64,000 bases of DNA, taken from positions 1,860,001-1,924,000 of the forward strand of contig NZ_JADDXR010000002.1 of the NCBI RefSeq assembly GCF_015330125.1. Direction: 5' to 3'. The notes under the pieces were generated by a model. It was not told where the DNA came from, ran no database searches, and saw only the letters and a list, made by a program, of their open reading frames with translations. This DNA comes from Zobellia nedashkovskayae (GTDB lineage: Bacteria > Bacteroidota > Bacteroidia > Flavobacteriales > Flavobacteriaceae). Shown here piece by piece: positions 17,698-28,300 of this stretch; position 1 is the first letter of the stretch, and every line of letters begins with the position of its first letter. The translations under genes were made by a program, and so were the position numbers.

Positions 17698-20526
17698 ATG
17701 AGACTAATATATTCTATTGCCCTTTTGTTTTTTTCTTTTCAACTCAGCGCCCAAGATACGGGAAGCATAGTAGGTACACTTACAGACAAAGAGTTGAATG
17801 ATGATCCCCTGCCTTTTGCCAATGTAGTCATTAAAGGTACAACTATTGGAACTACTTCTGATTTTGATGGACTTTATGAAATTGCCGGACTTGAGCCAGG
17901 CACTTATATAGTATCCTATAGTTATTTAGGATATGAGACGGTAGATATTCCTGATGTAATAGTTGAAGCGGGAAAAGTAACGACTATTAACGTACCTATG
18001 AGCGCCTCGGAAGGTGTTTCTCTAGATGAAGTTGTGGTTACCACTACTGCTCGTAAAGATTCTGAAACAGCTCTTTTGCTTGATCAAAAGAAAGCGACAG
18101 AGATAAAAGAAAGTATAGGAGCTATTGAGCTTGCTAAAATTGGGGTGTCCGATGCTGCCACTGCTACTACCAAAATATCTGGTGTTACCACTAGTGAAGC
18201 TTCTGGAGATGTATTCGTAAGAGGTTTAGGTGATAGATACCTTTCTACAACCTTAAACGGTCTGCCAATTCCTTCTGATGATATTGATAAGAAGAACATT
18301 AATCTTTCACTTTTTCCAACACGTGTTCTTCAGAATGTAAGTATCAGTAAAACCTTTGCTGTTGATGGTTCTGCAGATGAGGCTTCTGGTGCGGTTAATA
18401 TTACTTCTAGAGAGCTTGCAGGTTCAAGTGAACTTGCAATTGGTGTTTCAGGAGGGCTTAACTCAAATGTATCAAAAAGCGGAGTCTACGATAACTTTAA
18501 AGTATCACCAAATTCAAAAAATACGGATTTTGGGTTTTACGATCAAAACCTTAGCACTCAAGAGTTAATAACTGGTCAGGGTTGGAACACATTGCAACAG
18601 GAGAACCCAATGGACTATTCCATGTCTATTGCAGCCGGTAAAAAATTTGCAGATAAACTTTCTGTTTTTCTTAGTGCATCACATTCCCGTTCTTTTGAAC
18701 ATAGAGAAGGTTTGTTTAGACAGTATCGTTCAAACTTTATTGATGACACGATTACGGATGCAACTACTTTCCGTAAGAAAATCGTGAACACGGGTCTTTT
18801 AGATATTACCTATTTGGCCAATGAGAAAAACAAAATTAAGTCCAGTACTTTTTTCGTAAACAAATTAGATGAGTCTGTCTTTGAAGGAGGCCGTAATGGT
18901 GAGGCTACTATTTTTGAAGAAACTGCAGAATCTGAAGGATTGTTTCAGTTCATAAGAGATCAGAACACTAAACAAACAAGATTATTTGTGACCCAATTAA
19001 TAGGTAGACACCAACTTGGGGAGAAGAATACATTGCATTGGGCAGGTGGTTACAACTTCTTAAAAGCAGATGAACCTAACCGTATTCGTAACGAAGTAAA
19101 CTTTGATCCAGACGGTACTTTTGTGCAATTGGGTAGAAACGGAGGTTTCCAACAGCGTAAATCTAGCCAGAATATTGAAGACATAGAGTATAGTGGTTAT
19201 ATCAAAGATGAGCTAAAAATCATAGATGAGGAGACAAGAACCTTTAAGATGAATTTTGGGGTTTCTTATAGAAATAAAGAAAGAGATTTTAGTTCAGAGT
19301 TTGTTGGTGTAGAAGAGCAAAGTACCAATACTATAAACCCACCTTCTATTGATAACTTGGGTAGTATCTTCCGTCAATCTAATTTTGATGCTGGTCTTTT
19401 AGAAATTAACCTTTTAGGGTCTAACGCAAATGGGGAAAGAAAAGATTTGTACTTAGGTACTTTAGATTCAAAGGCCGCATTCTTTGCTTTTAACGTGGGA
19501 CTTGATAAATGGAATTTTGACGCTGGTATCCGATACCAAAATGATGAGATAAATGTAACCTATGACATTGGTAACCTTTCACCTAGAACAGGAGAAAGTA
19601 ATCAAGATTATAGTAATTTCTATCCTAGTTTAAATATTAAGTATACTTTAAATGAGCTTCATGCATTACGTTTAGCAGTTAGCCGTACGATTACATTACC
19701 TGAGTTCAAGGAAATTGCACCATTCAGTTATGTGTCGCCTACAGGGCAGATTAGCCGTGGTAACCCAGATTTAATAGCTTCTAAAGATATCAACCTTGAT
19801 CTTAAATGGGAGTATTTCCCTTCTGCTGGTCAATTGGTTTCTGTTGCTGCTTTCTATAAAGATATTTCCGATCCAATAAACAGAGTTAGGGAAACAGGCT
19901 CTGCCGGTATTTTCTCTTATTTCAACTCTGGTGAGAAAGCTGAAATTTTTGGTCTTGAAGCCGAAACAAAGTTAGACTTGGTGAAGCCAATATTTAATGA
20001 TGACGACGGTTCAGAATCTGGATATGACCTTAATATGGTTCTTAACGTAACACGCATGTGGCACCAACAGGATCTTAAGGAAATATATAACGAAAACGGT
20101 ACACTCGTAAGAAGTTTTCAATATAAAGGAATTACGGAGTCTGACCTGCAGGGTGCATCTGATTGGATTTTTAATACAAGTCTAAATTTTGAGGCCGCTA
20201 CTGAAAATCCTTTTGCAGCTTCACTTACAGCCAATTACGCTTCCGATAAAATTTATTCTTTAGGAGTACCTACAGATCAGACCAACCGAGATATTTTTTA
20301 TGATGATGCAGTTGTAGAAAAAGGATTTGTTGTTCTAAACGCCCTTATAAGTAAAGAGATAGGGGAGCATTTAAAGATTAGCCTTACGGGTCAAAACCTT
20401 TTAAACCCAAAAATTGAACAAACCCAGCTGGTGCGCAACCCAGTTACTGAAATTGAAACAGAACAGACTGTGCTTTCTTATACTACTGGTATGGATATTA
20501 GCCTAGGTCTTAGCTATAAATTTTAA
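17698..20526 (+). CDS. TonB-dependent outer-membrane receptor with carboxypeptidase-like leader
   Basis: The 942-residue protein has a signal peptide (MRLIYSIALLFFSFQLSAQ) and an N-terminal CarboxypepD_reg beta-sandwich (about 22-105, with DFDGLYEI and YLGYET). The plug domain begins near GVSLDEVVVTT and includes VFVRGLGDRYLSTTLNG; a 22-strand-type barrel follows, ending in SLGLSYKF. It is not a SusC: there is no SusD next to it. Instead a repeated lipoprotein follows after 48 bases. The pair probably imports a ligand through the outer membrane. Its position opposite a PhoB/PhoR-like system suggests nutrient-dependent control, but the ligand is unknown. Confidence 0.92.
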   Translation: MRLIYSIALLFFSFQLSAQDTGSIVGTLTDKELNDDPLPFANVVIKGTTIGTTSDFDGLYEIAGLEPGTYIVSYSYLGYETVDIPDVIVEAGKVTTINVPMSASEGVSLDEVVVTTTARKDSETALLLDQKKATEIKESIGAIELAKIGVSDAATATTKISGVTTSEASGDVFVRGLGDRYLSTTLNGLPIPSDDIDKKNINLSLFPTRVLQNVSISKTFAVDGSADEASGAVNITSRELAGSSELAIGVSGGLNSNVSKSGVYDNFKVSPNSKNTDFGFYDQNLSTQELITGQGWNTLQQENPMDYSMSIAAGKKFADKLSVFLSASHSRSFEHREGLFRQYRSNFIDDTITDATTFRKKIVNTGLLDITYLANEKNKIKSSTFFVNKLDESVFEGGRNGEATIFEETAESEGLFQFIRDQNTKQTRLFVTQLIGRHQLGEKNTLHWAGGYNFLKADEPNRIRNEVNFDPDGTFVQLGRNGGFQQRKSSQNIEDIEYSGYIKDELKIIDEETRTFKMNFGVSYRNKERDFSSEFVGVEEQSTNTINPPSIDNLGSIFRQSNFDAGLLEINLLGSNANGERKDLYLGTLDSKAAFFAFNVGLDKWNFDAGIRYQNDEINVTYDIGNLSPRTGESNQDYSNFYPSLNIKYTLNELHALRLAVSRTITLPEFKEIAPFSYVSPTGQISRGNPDLIASKDINLDLKWEYFPSAGQLVSVAAFYKDISDPINRVRETGSAGIFSYFNSGEKAEIFGLEAETKLDLVKPIFNDDDGSESGYDLNMVLNVTRMWHQQDLKEIYNENGTLVRSFQYKGITESDLQGASDWIFNTSLNFEAATENPFAASLTANYASDKIYSLGVPTDQTNRDIFYDDAVVEKGFVVLNALISKEIGEHLKISLTGQNLLNPKIEQTQLVRNPVTEIETEQTVLSYTTGMDISLGLSYKF

Positions 20527-20574
20527 TTATTATCTAAATAAATAATCAAATCTTTAATCTTTAAAATGTTAATT

Positions 20575-22623
20575 ATGAAATTGAAAACGAGAAACTTTGT
20601 AAAAGTTTTGGCAATGGTAGCCGCCATTACCTTTGCAAGTTGTAGTAGCGATGACAATGCTCCGGACGATGGACCTGATGCAACTGTACCTACTTGTACC
20701 GATGGAATTCAGAACGGTGATGAAACGGGTATTGACTGTGGTGGTGCTTGTGCAGCATGTGAGGCAACTGAAGAAGGAACTACTCTAACGGGAACATTAA
20801 CAGAAGAGAGAACTCTAGATGCTACCAAGACCTATGATTTAGAAAAAAGCTATAGTATTGAAGCTGGTGGTAAATTAATTATTCCTGCAGGAACGGTAAT
20901 TAACGCTACAGTTGAGTCTGGTGATGAAACTGAAACTTTTATCGTTGTTCAGAAAGGTGGTGAGATTGATGTTCAAGGTACAGCTGCTGCGCCGGTAACA
21001 ATGCAATCTACAGGTGGCCAGCCAGGTGAGTGGGGTGGACTTGTTATTTTGGGAGATGCTACTACAACAGCTGGTGTAGATGCAACTGCTGAGGTAAGTA
21101 ACTTTAAATATGGTGGTTCTGCTGATGATGATAACTCAGGTTCTATTACATACTTGATCATTAAGCACGCTGGTGCACAAATTAATGCTGAGTCTCAGTA
21201 CAACGGTCTTACACTTTATGCTGTAGGTTCTGGAACAACTATTGACAATGTTGCAATGATAGATGGTGAGGATGATGGTGTTGAGTTCTTTGGTGGAACG
21301 GTTTCAGCATCCAACCTTTACTTTGAGAACAACCAAGATGATTCTATTGACTGGACAGAAGGTTGGAACGGTACGGTTACAAACGCATATGTTTTACATA
21401 CAGAAGAAGGTTTCTCTACTGCTGTTGAAGCAGATAAGGATAATGGTAACCCTAAGTTGATAAACTTTACTGCTGTTTCAACTGTTGGTGGTACTGCTTT
21501 ACAGTTCAAAGCTACTTCTGGTGCTACGATCACTGGTCTTTCTTTAAGCGGTTACGATACTTCAATAGATATGAAAGATGATGGTCCTTTGGCCAATGTA
21601 ATTATCGAAGGTGAAGACGGTGATCCAGAAAACAGCTATAATGCTAATGCAACTGTTGATGTTGCCATATTTGACTGGGTTAATGCAGATGCCGTTGTAG
21701 GTGGAAGTAGTATTCTAACAGGAAACATAACTAGCGACCTTACATTGGACGCTTCTATTAGCTATCTTTTAACTACAAGCTTAAGTGTTGAGTCTGGTGC
21801 TACGCTAACTATTCCTGCTGGAACTAAAATCAGTGCTCAGGTTGAGTCTGGTGATGAGACTGAAACTTTTATCGTTGTTCAAAAAGGAGCTATGATTATG
21901 GTTGAGGGTACTGAAGCTGCCCCGGTTGTTATGACTTCTACAAACGGTAACCCTGGTGATTGGGGTGGACTTGTTATTTTAGGAGATGCTACTACTACTG
22001 CTGGTGTAAATGCTACTGCAGAAGTAAGCAACTTTGAATATGGTGGAACCGATGATGAAGATAATTCAGGGGAGATAAGCTATTTAATTATTGAGAATGC
22101 CGGAGCACAAATCAATGCTGAGTCTCAGTACAACGGTCTTACACTTTACGCTGTAGGTTCTGGAACTACTATTGACAATGTTGCCATGATCGATGGTGAT
22201 GATGACGGTGTTGAGTTCTTTGGTGGAACGGTCTCTGCTTCTAACCTTTACTTTGAGAACAACCAAGATGATTCTATTGACTGGACAGAAGGTTGGAACG
22301 GTACAGTAACTACTTCTTATGTTGTTCATAGTAAAGAAGGATTTTCTACTGCTGTTGAAGCAGATAAGGCAAATGGCAACCCAAAATTGATTGACTTTAC
22401 AGCTGTTTCAACTGTTGGTGGTACGGCACTTCAATTTAAAGCGACTTCTGGTGCAACTTTAACTAACGTTAGCCTTACAGGTTACGATACTAACGTTGAT
22501 ATGAAGGATGCAGGACCTCTTGCAAACGTAATTGTTGATGAAACAGCTCTTACTACTGCTGAAGATGATGTTTTCAACGGTACTGCTGTTGATGTTGCAA
22601 TTTTTGATTGGGCTACTAAATAA
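20575..22623 (+). CDS. Two-repeat surface lipoprotein, partner of the TonB receptor
   Basis: Start ATG 20575 gives MKLKTRNFVKVLAMVAAITFASC, a lipoprotein signal; an ATG 9 bases earlier is also possible. After a low-complexity linker comes a Cys-rich motif (CTDGIQNGDETGIDCGG, then CAAC) seen in flavobacterial surface proteins. The rest is two copies of a domain of about 300 residues, which share long identical stretches (for example YNGLTLYAVGSGTTIDNVA). The pattern of short beta strands with Gly/Asp turns (GGLVILGDATTTAG) suggests a right-handed beta-helix. I do not recognise an enzyme. It probably binds ligand at the cell surface for the receptor encoded just upstream. Confidence 0.8.
   Translation: MKLKTRNFVKVLAMVAAITFASCSSDDNAPDDGPDATVPTCTDGIQNGDETGIDCGGACAACEATEEGTTLTGTLTEERTLDATKTYDLEKSYSIEAGGKLIIPAGTVINATVESGDETETFIVVQKGGEIDVQGTAAAPVTMQSTGGQPGEWGGLVILGDATTTAGVDATAEVSNFKYGGSADDDNSGSITYLIIKHAGAQINAESQYNGLTLYAVGSGTTIDNVAMIDGEDDGVEFFGGTVSASNLYFENNQDDSIDWTEGWNGTVTNAYVLHTEEGFSTAVEADKDNGNPKLINFTAVSTVGGTALQFKATSGATITGLSLSGYDTSIDMKDDGPLANVIIEGEDGDPENSYNANATVDVAIFDWVNADAVVGGSSILTGNITSDLTLDASISYLLTTSLSVESGATLTIPAGTKISAQVESGDETETFIVVQKGAMIMVEGTEAAPVVMTSTNGNPGDWGGLVILGDATTTAGVNATAEVSNFEYGGTDDEDNSGEISYLIIENAGAQINAESQYNGLTLYAVGSGTTIDNVAMIDGDDDGVEFFGGTVSASNLYFENNQDDSIDWTEGWNGTVTTSYVVHSKEGFSTAVEADKANGNPKLIDFTAVSTVGGTALQFKATSGATLTNVSLTGYDTNVDMKDAGPLANVIVDETALTTAEDDVFNGTAVDVAIFDWATK
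20770..22620 (+). repeat. Tandem intragenic duplication with 930-base period
   Basis: The two halves of the lipoprotein gene align with a constant offset of 930 bases (310 codons) across their central part. The longest identical run I see is 62 bases, at 21313-21374 and 22243-22304. Other blocks differ mainly at third codon positions, indicating a fairly recent duplication or ongoing gene conversion. Confidence 0.85.
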
Positions 22624-22651
22624 GCTACAAAAGAGCATTCATATAATTATC

Positions 22652-22681
22652 AAAGCCCGCATTAGCGGGCTTTGTTGTTTT
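22652..22681 (+). terminator. Intrinsic terminator after the two-repeat lipoprotein
   Basis: AAAGCCCGC (22652-22660) pairs perfectly with GCGGGCTTT (22665-22673) across a four-base loop and is followed by a T-rich stretch. It closes the receptor/lipoprotein unit and faces the convergent acyltransferase gene. Confidence 0.85.
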
Positions 22682-22748
22682 CTTATTTGAAATAGGATTT
22701 TAACTGGGACCGCATATAAATGGGTTATACTATAGTGTTTTTAATAAT

Positions 22749-23852
22749 CTATACCTTAATATAAATCTTTTTCTTATCCAACCAAAGGCCAAAACTCCAG
22801 CAAAAGAGCATGAAAACAATGGCGAAGGCAAATGACCCAAAGTAGGGGCCTATCCAACTAAATCCTTTTTCGTACACATAGCTATAAAGACTTTGCTCTC
22901 CATTCACACGAATAAAAAGCGCTCCAATAGCCACATATTCCGATAGTAGATAGATGAAAAGCGGATTCTTTCCAAAAACCTCAAAGAAATTATAATTGAT
23001 AGGTTTTTTTAAGAATTCTATGGTGTAGATTAATACAGATAGCACAATAATATCAAGACCAACAGTAAGTGTTACAAATGAGCTTGTCCATAATTTTTTG
23101 TTTACTGGAAAACCAAGATCCCATAGATAAGAAACAACTAATAAACCAGCTCCAACAAGCAACATCTTAGCCAATTTCTCGTAGCTAATAACACTATCTA
23201 TGATGTATTTACCTATAAGATAACCACCCAAAACGTTACAAATAGATGGTAAGGTGCTCAATAAGCCTTCAGGGTCAAACGGTATGCCGTTGCCCATATA
23301 TACATGGTTATCTCCTAAAAAAATGTGGTCTACTGTTCTTGCAAAGTTTCCTTCTAAAGTATAATCGCCAAAAGCACTCAGTACACCCCAGTACCCTAGG
23401 AGTATCACTACCGAAGCTATAATCAGTTGTTTATTGGTTAGAAAATATATCATAACGGCACCAATAAAGTAACAAAGGGCTATGCGTTGTAGAACGCCAA
23501 GTATTCTTGTTTCACTAATAGGAACGGCTGCAAGATCTCCGGTTTCTGTCCAAGAAACAAATGGAAACCAATACATACTGTATCCGATTAAAAATATAAT
23601 TAACGAACGCTTACCTACTTTTTTGAAAACTTCGGATAATGGTTTGTCGGCCCACTTGGCTTTGACGAAAGCAAATGCATTACCAACCGCAAACAGAAAT
23701 GAAGGAAAAACCAAATCGGTAGGGGTAAATCCATGCCAATTGGCATGTAGCAAGGGTGAAAAGGTCATGCTCCAGTCTCCGGGCGTATTTACGATAATCA
23801 TTAGGCAAATGGTCAATCCCCGAAATACATCGAGTGCTTTGAATCTTTTCAT
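22749..23852 (-). CDS. HGSNAT-like/DUF5009 membrane acyltransferase
   Basis: The 367-residue protein has about ten membrane spans. It opens with RFKALDVFRGLTICLMIIVN, the signature of the heparan-alpha-glucosaminide N-acetyltransferase/YeiB-like family, and has the conserved GFTPTDLVFPSFLFAVG. Bacterial homologues are presumed to move acetyl groups across the membrane to sugars; the acceptor here is not known. It is a single-gene unit. A common alternative name is DUF5009 domain protein. Confidence 0.85.
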   Translation of the reverse strand: MKRFKALDVFRGLTICLMIIVNTPGDWSMTFSPLLHANWHGFTPTDLVFPSFLFAVGNAFAFVKAKWADKPLSEVFKKVGKRSLIIFLIGYSMYWFPFVSWTETGDLAAVPISETRILGVLQRIALCYFIGAVMIYFLTNKQLIIASVVILLGYWGVLSAFGDYTLEGNFARTVDHIFLGDNHVYMGNGIPFDPEGLLSTLPSICNVLGGYLIGKYIIDSVISYEKLAKMLLVGAGLLVVSYLWDLGFPVNKKLWTSSFVTLTVGLDIIVLSVLIYTIEFLKKPINYNFFEVFGKNPLFIYLLSEYVAIGALFIRVNGEQSLYSYVYEKGFSWIGPYFGSFAFAIVFMLFCWSFGLWLDKKKIYIKV

Positions 23853-24006
23853 GGTCGGTTACTTTTTAGTTGCCCTCTAAGTTAAGCGCTCTTGTGATCT
23901 TTCCAAACAAATCGCTATTTTCATAAATTCCTTTGAAGGGAATATGTGTTCAGACAGAGTATTAACTCACCCCAATCCTCGCATCTCAAAATTTAACACA
24001 CTAGTT

Positions 24007-24023
24007 TTTGGATATAATCCAAA
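24007..24023. promoter_or_regulatory. Candidate operator ahead of the dinB-dnaE unit
   Basis: TTTGGAT (24007-24013) and ATCCAAA (24017-24023) form a perfect 7-base inverted repeat with a 3-base spacer. It lies 47 bases before dinB and just upstream of a -7-like box TAATTTAG (24041-24048). The position suits a repressor of a damage-inducible unit. No regulator gene of the LexA/S24 kind is in the window, so the link is inference. Confidence 0.5.
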
Positions 24024-24069
24024 TAACAGGAAATATTCCATAATTTAGCGTTGTTGTTTTGCGACAGTT

Positions 24070-25284
24070 ATGGAAAAAACCATTTTACATCTAGATTTGG
24101 ATACATTTTATGTATCCGTAGAGCGGCTCATCAATAGAGATTTGGTGAACAAGCCTCTACTTGTTGGCGGACTTAGCGATAGGGGCGTAGTGGCTGCCTG
24201 TAGCTATGAAACCCGAGGTTATGGTGTGCATTCCGGTATGCCCATGAAAATGGCAAAAGAACTTTGCCCGGAAGCTATTGCAATAAGAGGTAATGCGGGA
24301 ACCTATAGTAAACACTCAGATGTTGTAACGGAAATCATACAAGAGCAGGTACCTCTTTTTGAAAAATCCAGTATAGATGAATTCTATGCGGATCTCACCG
24401 GAATGGACCGCTTTTTTGGCTCTTATAAATATGCTTCAGAGTTGCGGCAGCGCATTATTAGAGAAACGGGATTACCTATTTCCTTTGGGCTATCGGCAAA
24501 TAAGGTGGTTTCTAAGGTGGCTACGGGCGAAGCAAAACCTAGTAATCAACTAAAAATAGATTACGGATTTGAGAAACCTTTCCTAGCACCCTTATCCATA
24601 AAGAAAATACCAATGGTGGGCGACAAAACGTATCAGACCCTTCGGAATTTGGGACTTCGTAAAATACATACTGTTCAAGAAATGCCCATAGAGGTCATGC
24701 GGAATGTACTAGGGAAAAACGGTGCGGTTATTTGGAAACGCGCCAACGGACTAGATAATACCCCGGTAATACCTTTCTGTGAACGGAAATCTATTTCTAC
24801 AGAGCGCACGTTCGATAAGGATACTATAGATGTAACCATGCTACGGGGCATTCTCATTGCTATGACAGAAAATTTAGCCTACCAATTGCGGCGTGGTGAA
24901 AAGCTTACAGCTTGCATTGCGGTAAAGATTAGATACTCAGATTTCAATACCTATTCAAAACAGTTGCGCATACCCTATACCAGTGGAGACCATATTCTGA
25001 TTCCCAAAATACTGGACCTGTTCAAAACACTATATAACCGCAGATTGTTGGTGCGTTTAATCGGTATTCGCTTTAGCCATTTGGTGGGGGGGAACTATCA
25101 GATTAATCTTTTTGATGATACGGAAGAGGCGCTAAACTTATATGATGCTATGGATAGAATTAGGAATAGATATGGCGATAAAAGTGTCATTAGGGCTTCG
25201 GCTATGGGAGCACGTAGTATTGGGCGAATGCAGAATCCGTTTGATGGTCGCCCTCCTGTTGTGTTGGCTCATAGGAAACAATAA
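24070..25284 (+). CDS. dinB: Y-family DNA polymerase IV
   Basis: The 404-residue protein carries the Y-family palm motifs: LHLDLDTFYVSVE (catalytic D9) and SSIDEFYADLTG (D103, E104). The fingers contain SYETRGYGVHSGMP, and a thumb and little-finger domain follow. QINLF near the C-terminal end of the little finger looks like a beta-clamp-binding motif. It performs translesion synthesis in the cytosol. The DnaE-like polymerase gene starts 78 bases later, and the pair resembles the mutagenesis cassettes in which a Y-family enzyme works with an error-prone DnaE. Confidence 0.95.
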   Translation: MEKTILHLDLDTFYVSVERLINRDLVNKPLLVGGLSDRGVVAACSYETRGYGVHSGMPMKMAKELCPEAIAIRGNAGTYSKHSDVVTEIIQEQVPLFEKSSIDEFYADLTGMDRFFGSYKYASELRQRIIRETGLPISFGLSANKVVSKVATGEAKPSNQLKIDYGFEKPFLAPLSIKKIPMVGDKTYQTLRNLGLRKIHTVQEMPIEVMRNVLGKNGAVIWKRANGLDNTPVIPFCERKSISTERTFDKDTIDVTMLRGILIAMTENLAYQLRRGEKLTACIAVKIRYSDFNTYSKQLRIPYTSGDHILIPKILDLFKTLYNRRLLVRLIGIRFSHLVGGNYQINLFDDTEEALNLYDAMDRIRNRYGDKSVIRASAMGARSIGRMQNPFDGRPPVVLAHRKQ

Positions 25285-25362
25285 CTACCGATTATAATTC
25301 TAAAGATTTTTCAGCTCAAAGAATCGAACACCATTTTTTTTAACCATTAACCACTAATCAAT

Positions 25363-28300
25363 TTGTATTTAAACTGCCATACATATTACAGTCTGCGCTA
25401 CGGTACTTTTTCAGAGACCGAACTCTTGCATTTGGCACAGGCCAATCATGTAACACAGGTGGTTTTGACAGATATTAATAATACTTCTGCTGCGCTTAAT
25501 TTTGTCAGAAAGGCTCCGGAATATAATGTCAGGCCTATATTAGGTCTCGATTTTAGAAATGGGGTAAATCAGTGCTTTGTAGGTATTGCAAAAAATAATG
25601 AAGGGTATCTGGAGCTCAATAATTTCCTGTCTAGGTACTTACATGAAAAAAAGGAAATACCCGTGGCAGCTCCCAAGTTTGAACATGCCTATGTTGTATA
25701 TCCTTTTGAAAAGGTAGTTGAGAACAACATGTCCATTTTTACCGAAAATGAATTTATTGGAATATCTATTTCTGATTTAAGGCGATTACCCTTTTCAAAA
25801 ATCTTGAATTTAAAGGATAAGCTGGTAGTTCAACAACCGGTTACGTTTCGTAATAAAGGTGATTTTAATGCGCATAGGTTATTACGGGCTATTGATAATA
25901 ATTGCTTGTTGAGCAAACTAGATAAGACCGAAGAGGGCAACGAGGAAGAAAAAATGTTCCCGATTCAAAACCTAGCTACGGTCTTTTCTGAATATCCTTT
26001 TATTCTTGAGAACACAGAACGCTTAATGAACGCCTGTTCCATTTCTTTTGATTTTTCAGTTGATAGGTCTCCTCAAAATCAAAAAACCTATTTAGATAGT
26101 AAAGAAGAAGATGAGGTGCTTTTGGAAAAGCTTTGCAAAGAAGGTTTGCCTTATAGATATGAAACGGTTGATCAGGATATATTGGATCGTGTGAGCAAAG
26201 AGTTAACGCTTATTAAAAGCATGGGATTTGTGTCCTACTTTTTGCTGAATTGGGATATTGTTTCTCATGCACGTAAACAAGGCTTTTTCTATGTAGGCCG
26301 TGGTAGTGGTGCTAATAGTATTGTAGCATATCTGCTTCGTATAACGGATGTGGACCCTATGGAGCTCGATTTGTATTTTGAGCGGTTCATTAATTTATAT
26401 CGTGCTAATCCGCCAGATTTTGATATCGATTTCTCCCATCGGGATCGGCCAGAAATGACCAAATATATTTTTGAGCGATTTAAAAATGTGGCCTTATTGG
26501 GTACCTATGTGACTTTTAAAGAAAGAGGTGTTATTAGGGAATTGGGTAAAGTATTTGGTCTTCCAAAAAGTGAAATAGATTTGCTTTGTGAGGGCAGATT
26601 GGACCTTTCTAGGATAGATGAGGTTTCGCGTTTGGTACTAAAGTATGGTCGCCTCATTAAAGATATGCCCAACTACCTGAGTATACATGCCGGAGGTATT
26701 TTAATTAGTGAAAAACCATTGCATTATTTCTCTGCTACGCATATGCCTCCCAAAGGGTTTCCGACCGTACAGTTTGATATGGTGATAGCGGAAGACGTAG
26801 GATTGTTCAAATTTGATATTCTTGGGCAGCGCGGACTCGCCAAAATACGGGAGGCGCTAGATATTATAGCGTATAATCAACCTGAAAAAAAGGACACGTT
26901 TGATATTCATAATATCAAAAAAATAAAGACTGACGAGTCGGTTAATACCTTGGTAAAGACCGCGCAATGTATGGGGTGTTTTTATGTGGAATCTCCTGCC
27001 ATGCGTATGCTTTTAAAGAAATTAGAGGTCGATAATTATTTGGGTTTGGTCGCTGCCAGTTCTATTATTAGACCTGGGGTAGCCAAAAGCGGAATGATGC
27101 GCGAGTATATTTTAAGACATCGGAATCCGGGTAGGACGGAAGAAAAAGCACATCCTGTTTTGCTAAGCATTATGCCGGAGACTTATGGTGTTATGGTCTA
27201 CCAAGAAGACGTTATAAAGGTGGCTCATCATTTTGCCGATTTGGATTTGGGCGAAGCCGATGTATTACGTCGCGGAATGAGCGGAAAATTTAGGTCACGA
27301 GAAGAGTTTCAGAAAGTAAAAGATAAGTTTATAGACAACTGCAGACGAAAAGGCGAAAGTGATGACGTTATTTTTGAAATATGGGAACAGATTGCAAGTT
27401 TTGCCGGGTATGCTTTTGCCAAAGGACATTCTGCTTCGTACGCTGTAGAAAGTTATCAGACGCTGTTTTTACGGGCATATTTCCCATTGGAATATATGGT
27501 GGCTGTACTTAACAATGGTGGCGGATTTTATCGTCCTGAATTTTATGTACACGAGGTACGTATGTTGGGTGGCACCGTACATCCGCCGTGTGTTAATAGG
27601 AGCCATTATGCAAATGCTATCTATGGAACCGATGTTTTTATAGGTTTTGGGTTTTTACGGGAATTAGAAAGTAGAGTAGTGGAACGCATTTTAAAAGAGC
27701 GCGCTGGCAACGGTTCTTTTTTGTCTTTGGAAGATTTTTTAGACCGTGTCCTTATTTCGGTAGAACAGGTAGATGTGCTTATTCGTATAAATGCATTTCG
27801 ATTTACGGCAATCAACAAACATGAGTTGCTATGGAAAGCTTATTTTTTTCTCAGTAAGGGAAAGAAAGTAGACCATCCCAAACTCTTCCCGCCCAAACAT
27901 CAAGATTTTAAGATTCCAGAGTTGTATACCACTCATTTGGAAATGGCCTTTACGCAATTGGAGCTGTTGGGTTTTTGTTTGTGCAGCCCATTTGAATTAT
28001 TGATAGAGCCACCTAAAAATAGCAGAGGCAGTAAAGACCTTGAAAAGTATCTTGGTCATCATATAGATATTTATGGGTACTTGGTAACGGTTAAAAATAC
28101 CAGTACGCATAATGGGAAACGTATGTATTTTGCCACTTTGGTAGATCAACACGGACAGGTTTTTGATACCGTTCTTTTTCCGCCGGTAGCCGCTAAATAT
28201 AACTTTAGAGGTAAAGGTATTTATCGGTTTTACGGTAAGGTGGTGAGCGAATTTGGTTTTTTAAGTATTGAAGTTATAAAAATGCAAAAGCAAGATTATG

